Below, piece after piece: positions 61,074-64,000 of a stretch of 64,000 nucleotides of DNA (within the stretch, counting starts at the first letter, position 1; every line of letters starts with the position of its first letter). The DNA lies in the NCBI GenBank assembly GCA_964470345.1, contig CAYYBE010000007.1, positions 17,586-81,585 of the forward strand. Reading direction: 5' to 3'. Made by a program: the position numbers and the translations under genes. The stretch is from CAYYBE01 sp964470345 (GTDB lineage Bacteria; Babelota; Babeliae; Babelales; Babelaceae). The notes below the pieces were generated by a model. The model ran no database searches, was not told where the DNA came from, and was given only the letters and a program-made list of their open reading frames with translations.

Positions 61074-62141
61074 ATGATTCGCACACGTTTTGCCTCTCTG
61101 GCCCTTCTGCTTTCTCTGGTAAGCACACCCTTTATGGTCCCTACCCCTATGTTAGGGGCAAACCGTATGGCTGCTCGGGTAATGCCGCGGGGAATACAAC
61201 AGAAAACGCTTGAATATGGTTTCTCGCTTGTTGACCTTATTGCTGATAACCCTTGGAAGTCAGGTTTGGTTGCAACAAGTATTATTGCTTTGATTGCCTA
61301 TTCGACTTCTAAAACGGTGAGCGGTCCGGTAAACAAGGGTTTCGGATATGCTGGCAAAGGGCTCTCAACCGCCTGGAATGGTACTTGCTCAGCAGGTCAT
61401 TGGGTTAAGATGCAATATTTACAGAGCAGGATTCATGGCTACTCTGACTCGCAAAGACTTGAGCTGCTCAAGCAAACAGACGAGGACGTGAAAGGTTCTG
61501 CGGCATCTCAATTGAAGCAAAAGCGTAATGAGTTAGAAATTCAGAATAAAAAGATTGCGTTGATCCAACCAAAAATGAAACAGCTTAACGATGGTCCAGG
61601 GACTTCGGTTCAACCCGATGTTTCAAGTGTATCTTCGAGTGCATCGAGCTCGAGCAGCAGCTCTTCTTCTTCAATTATGGGAAGTTCAAGCACAAGTTTG
61701 CTTTCATCCTCATCTTCATCTTCGTCATCATCATCTTCTTCGGCTACCGCTGGTTCGGTGACCGTCGACCCTGCTTTTGTGGCTGAATTAAATGGTCTGG
61801 TTACAATGTTGAAATGCGTAGATCTTTTAGAAAGAGAACAGATTAAGCGAGATGAGCTTGTACGAAGTTGCAAGGATCTGGAAAGACGGGTTCAAGACTC
61901 AGTATTGCTTTATGATAATGACACGGCAAAGCAGTTTGGTTTAGCGAGTGATATTGCACAGAAGCGTGATAAGCTCAATGTGCAAAAAGCAGCGGCATTT
62001 GCAGCAATGCAAAAGGACCCAACCGTGGAAAATACTTGCATATTTAAGAAATTGCAGGAAGCATATGAGAAATGTAACGAAGAATTAGATATTATTAAGA
62101 GAAAAAAAGCTGCGGAAATGACTGCTGCTTCCAAAGTCTAA
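61074..62141 (+). CDS. Secreted protein with poly-Ser tract and helical domain
   Basis: This 355-residue protein starts at the ATG at 61074 with GGAG upstream; an earlier in-frame start at 61020 lacks a signal at its N-terminus. A signal peptide (ASLALLLSLVSTPFMVPTP) is followed by DLIADNPWKSGL and a hydrophobic helix (VATSIIALIAYS), an N-terminal relative of the HPW anchor. Then come a charged helical part (LKQKRNELEIQNKKIALIQ) and a Ser-rich tract of about 50 residues (nt 61621-61760). A helical C-terminal domain with coiled-coil character (LEREQIKRDELVRSCKDLE) ends the protein. The tract is a likely flexible linker. It shares its transcript with the gene at 62187. Confidence 0.7.
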   Translation: MIRTRFASLALLLSLVSTPFMVPTPMLGANRMAARVMPRGIQQKTLEYGFSLVDLIADNPWKSGLVATSIIALIAYSTSKTVSGPVNKGFGYAGKGLSTAWNGTCSAGHWVKMQYLQSRIHGYSDSQRLELLKQTDEDVKGSAASQLKQKRNELEIQNKKIALIQPKMKQLNDGPGTSVQPDVSSVSSSASSSSSSSSSSIMGSSSTSLLSSSSSSSSSSSSSATAGSVTVDPAFVAELNGLVTMLKCVDLLEREQIKRDELVRSCKDLERRVQDSVLLYDNDTAKQFGLASDIAQKRDKLNVQKAAAFAAMQKDPTVENTCIFKKLQEAYEKCNEELDIIKRKKAAEMTAASKV

Positions 62142-62186
62142 GAGTTAAGCGTTGATAATAACTAAGTCGTAAAAGAGAAAGAGCCC

Positions 62187-63887
62187 GTGGAATTGCAACG
62201 AACTCAACAACAGGTTCTTACTAAAACTCTGGTAGCCATTTTACTGGCTACCAGCTGTTTTTCGGGTCAAGAGACACGGGCAATCTCACTGTTTTCAACA
62301 AAGCCTGCGGTTGTGGCACCTGCCACTTCAGGTTTGGTAGATTTTGTTAGAGAGAATCAAGATTTAACGGTGTTTGCATCAATCGTACTTGCAGGTGTAA
62401 TTTCCTACGCGATTTATCAGCGCTGGTTTGCACCAAAGACACCCATCAGTAGAATTTTGCAAATGAATAAAGCACGCTTTGATGCCGACTTGCTAGGGCT
62501 GGATACAGCTTTTAAGAATGGCCAAATAGGTAGCGAGGCTATACATGCTGGAACGAAACATCTCCACTGGGTGCATGAAGATGCAATAGAAGGACTCTCG
62601 AAAGCTCTCATTGATGCCCTGGAATACGATGAGTGGGATGCTCATGATAGAAATTGCATGAAAGCCCTGAGACAATTGGTGAATGAAAGAATGTTGGAGT
62701 TCGAGGCAGCTCTGCAGAAACATTGTTGCGAGAGCAATGCGATTGATACCTGTAGAAAAATCGTGAACGGTTTCTCCAATGTACTACTTCAAAACAAGTT
62801 GATCCCACAAGAAAAACAAAATTCATGTCTGTTTTTAGAAGCGGCCTTACAAGAGTATGCCGATTTGTTCATCTATATGACACGAGAAAACCGCAGAAAT
62901 AGTGTTAAAATTAAGGCGGCTCGAGCAGCATTGATAGCAGATGCTGCGCAACATCCCAAAGAAGAAGCAACAGAGGCTCTGAGAGTTGTGAGGAGCGAGC
63001 AGGAGGATGCAAAAAAATTGGCCGAAGCTCAAAAGAGTTCTTCACAAAATGTAACTGTTGATATACAACATGATGTTGCCTATGGCTTTTTGATTTCTGT
63101 AAATTGGGCACGTGCTTCAGTTGAAGATGTTTTTAAACGAGCACGGGCGCAGTTTCAAGCATTGCAAAATTTATTTCCTGCCGAATCCCAAGAACATGCT
63201 CTGTTGGTAGAAGAGGCTGTTCGTGGTTCGCATGGAATATTCCCTGTTATAGGAGCAGTTCTTGCTCATAAGATATGTGAAATTGTTTGTGGAAGCGCTC
63301 AACGGATCGAGAAAGGTCTTTATGAAGAACTTTTTGGCATGTTGCGTACAAGTGAGATAAAAGCATTTAATAATGTGAGTTTTGATTTTGCTCGTGAAGG
63401 ATTGCGAGATGCGATTTGCCAAAAACTTGGACAAGTTTCTGCTCGTAAGGAGCAACAGGATGCTCTTATGGCTCTCTTGATTGCTTATCGTGATTTTATC
63501 AGAGAAGTGCGAGTACAACTTGATGCATATCTCACAGCGTGTAAATGTACCAGCAATAATGGAAGCCCTTGCAAAGCAGCGTTTGAATCACGAGCCTATG
63601 AAGATGTCGGTACGCCCCTTTTGAACTGGCCGTATATTGTTGTTGAAACAAAGAGAGCACCTGTTACGCCTGATGTTGTACAGAAGAAGCCAGGAGCCTT
63701 AAGAATAAAGAGAGATGATGAAGTTTCAGAGCATTATGATGCACAATCAGAGAGTTCTCGTTTTACTATTCCTCAGGATTGGAGCAGTGCCCCTGCTTTT
63801 TCTTCGGCATCTTGTGGAACGTCAAATGCTTCAGCGACTCGCTCAGAAAGTATGGGAGTATGGGAAGAGTTTGTAATGCCAGAATAA
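62187..63887 (+). CDS. Large secreted helical protein with N-terminal anchor
   Basis: A GTG start (AAAGAG upstream) opens 566 residues. The N-terminus has a signal (LVAILLATSCFSGQETRA). DFVRENQDLTVFASIVLAGV and ISYAIYQRWF follow, laid out like the N-terminal anchors of the neighbouring genes. The rest is helical and rich in Ala, Glu, Arg and Leu, with several Cys. The C-terminal 80 residues are polar and Ser-rich and may be unfolded. It lies 45 bases after the gene at 61074. No enzyme motif was found. Confidence 0.7.
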   Translation: MELQRTQQQVLTKTLVAILLATSCFSGQETRAISLFSTKPAVVAPATSGLVDFVRENQDLTVFASIVLAGVISYAIYQRWFAPKTPISRILQMNKARFDADLLGLDTAFKNGQIGSEAIHAGTKHLHWVHEDAIEGLSKALIDALEYDEWDAHDRNCMKALRQLVNERMLEFEAALQKHCCESNAIDTCRKIVNGFSNVLLQNKLIPQEKQNSCLFLEAALQEYADLFIYMTRENRRNSVKIKAARAALIADAAQHPKEEATEALRVVRSEQEDAKKLAEAQKSSSQNVTVDIQHDVAYGFLISVNWARASVEDVFKRARAQFQALQNLFPAESQEHALLVEEAVRGSHGIFPVIGAVLAHKICEIVCGSAQRIEKGLYEELFGMLRTSEIKAFNNVSFDFAREGLRDAICQKLGQVSARKEQQDALMALLIAYRDFIREVRVQLDAYLTACKCTSNNGSPCKAAFESRAYEDVGTPLLNWPYIVVETKRAPVTPDVVQKKPGALRIKRDDEVSEHYDAQSESSRFTIPQDWSSAPAFSSASCGTSNASATRSESMGVWEEFVMPE

Positions 63888-63935
63888 CGTTAAGCGTCAC
63901 AGGCGTCTATCGATAAAAAATTTGCATGATTATGA

Positions 63936-63966
63936 AGAGTCAGACTAAAACCTGGCTCTTTTTTTA
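63936..63966 (+). terminator. Terminator after the 62187 gene (shared type)
   Basis: AGAGTCAG (63936-63943) pairs with CTGGCTCT (63952-63959) with one G-U pair, then TTTTTT. Same core (GTCAG...AAAACCTGGC) as the terminators at 58573 and 59505. Confidence 0.85.
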
Positions 63967-64000
63967 CGTTTTTATTGTCTGGAGAACTGCGCGTGTAGTA

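Noticed and set aside
61621..61760. Serine-codon tract as CRISPR or satellite repeat
   Set aside because: It is an in-frame mixture of Ser codons inside a coding region without regular spacers; a low-complexity linker.

Overview
The window is a gene-dense stretch from a diderm (Gram-negative-type) bacterium. It carries type II secretion pseudopilins, an MCE/MlaD protein, an outer-membrane-like protein ending in Phe, an Lnt-like acyltransferase, and MurE with the DNPR motif that marks meso-diaminopimelate use. Two things suggest a host-associated lineage: many lineage-specific proteins with signal peptides, and eukaryote-like modules (a DSP phosphatase, an F-box-like/propeller protein, ankyrin-like hairpins). 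The overall picture resembles Candidatus Dependentiae (TM6/Babeliae). That assignment is inference from gene content, not from a marker gene. No rRNA, CRISPR array, insertion sequence or integrase was seen, and there is one tRNA (Arg, TCT).

Layout. 0-0.4 kb: start of a YhcG/DUF1016 nuclease behind a perfect 30-bp palindrome. 0.5-8.4 kb (+): gspF-G-H-I-J-K, mlaD, nitroreductase, ldh. 8.4-13.2 kb (-): four secreted proteins in a row, three ending in almost the same membrane-anchor cassette (called here the HPW anchor). 13.3-16.4 kb (-): a vitamin B12 module of ECF-like S component, B12-dependent ribonucleotide reductase and cobalamin adenosyltransferase. 16.8-18.8 kb (+): secreted thioredoxin with a Cys/Lys tail, then a secreted F-box-like/propeller protein. 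18.8-23.7 kb (-): Na+/alanine symporter, murE, K+-dependent-type membrane pyrophosphatase. 23.8-33.1 kb: ruvX, a 59-residue zinc ribbon, tsaB, a tail-fibre-like secreted protein, a divergent recO and a very large MscS channel. 33.1-39.4 kb (-): a small membrane protein, a GerM/degenerate amidase fusion, recD2, a secreted protein and an outer-membrane protein, flanked by two copies of a dispersed palindromic repeat. 40.0-44.0 kb (+): deoxynucleoside kinase and a partial ATP synthase operon (c-b-b'-delta-alpha). 44.0-47.1 kb: tRNA-Arg, secreted DSP, an AT-rich pair including an orphan antitoxin-like protein, Nudix, FKBP lipoprotein. 47.2-55.6 kb: accessory genes, including a DUF4143 protein without its ATPase half, an AbiE toxin-antitoxin pair behind lnt, twin small membrane proteins, and rpe. 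55.8-57.9 kb: groESL. 57.9-64 kb: more secreted proteins sharing promoters, leader hairpins and terminators.

How the genes fit together. Three membrane energy or transport proteins point to ion-coupled, probably sodium-based, energetics: a c subunit with the Na+-binding signature, a pyrophosphatase of the K+-dependent type and an AGCS symporter. The cell appears to import cobalamin, adenosylate it and spend it on deoxynucleotide synthesis, with salvage by a deoxynucleoside kinase. About a fifth of the window goes to secreted or anchored proteins of unknown function that share modular parts. This is the most original feature of the region.
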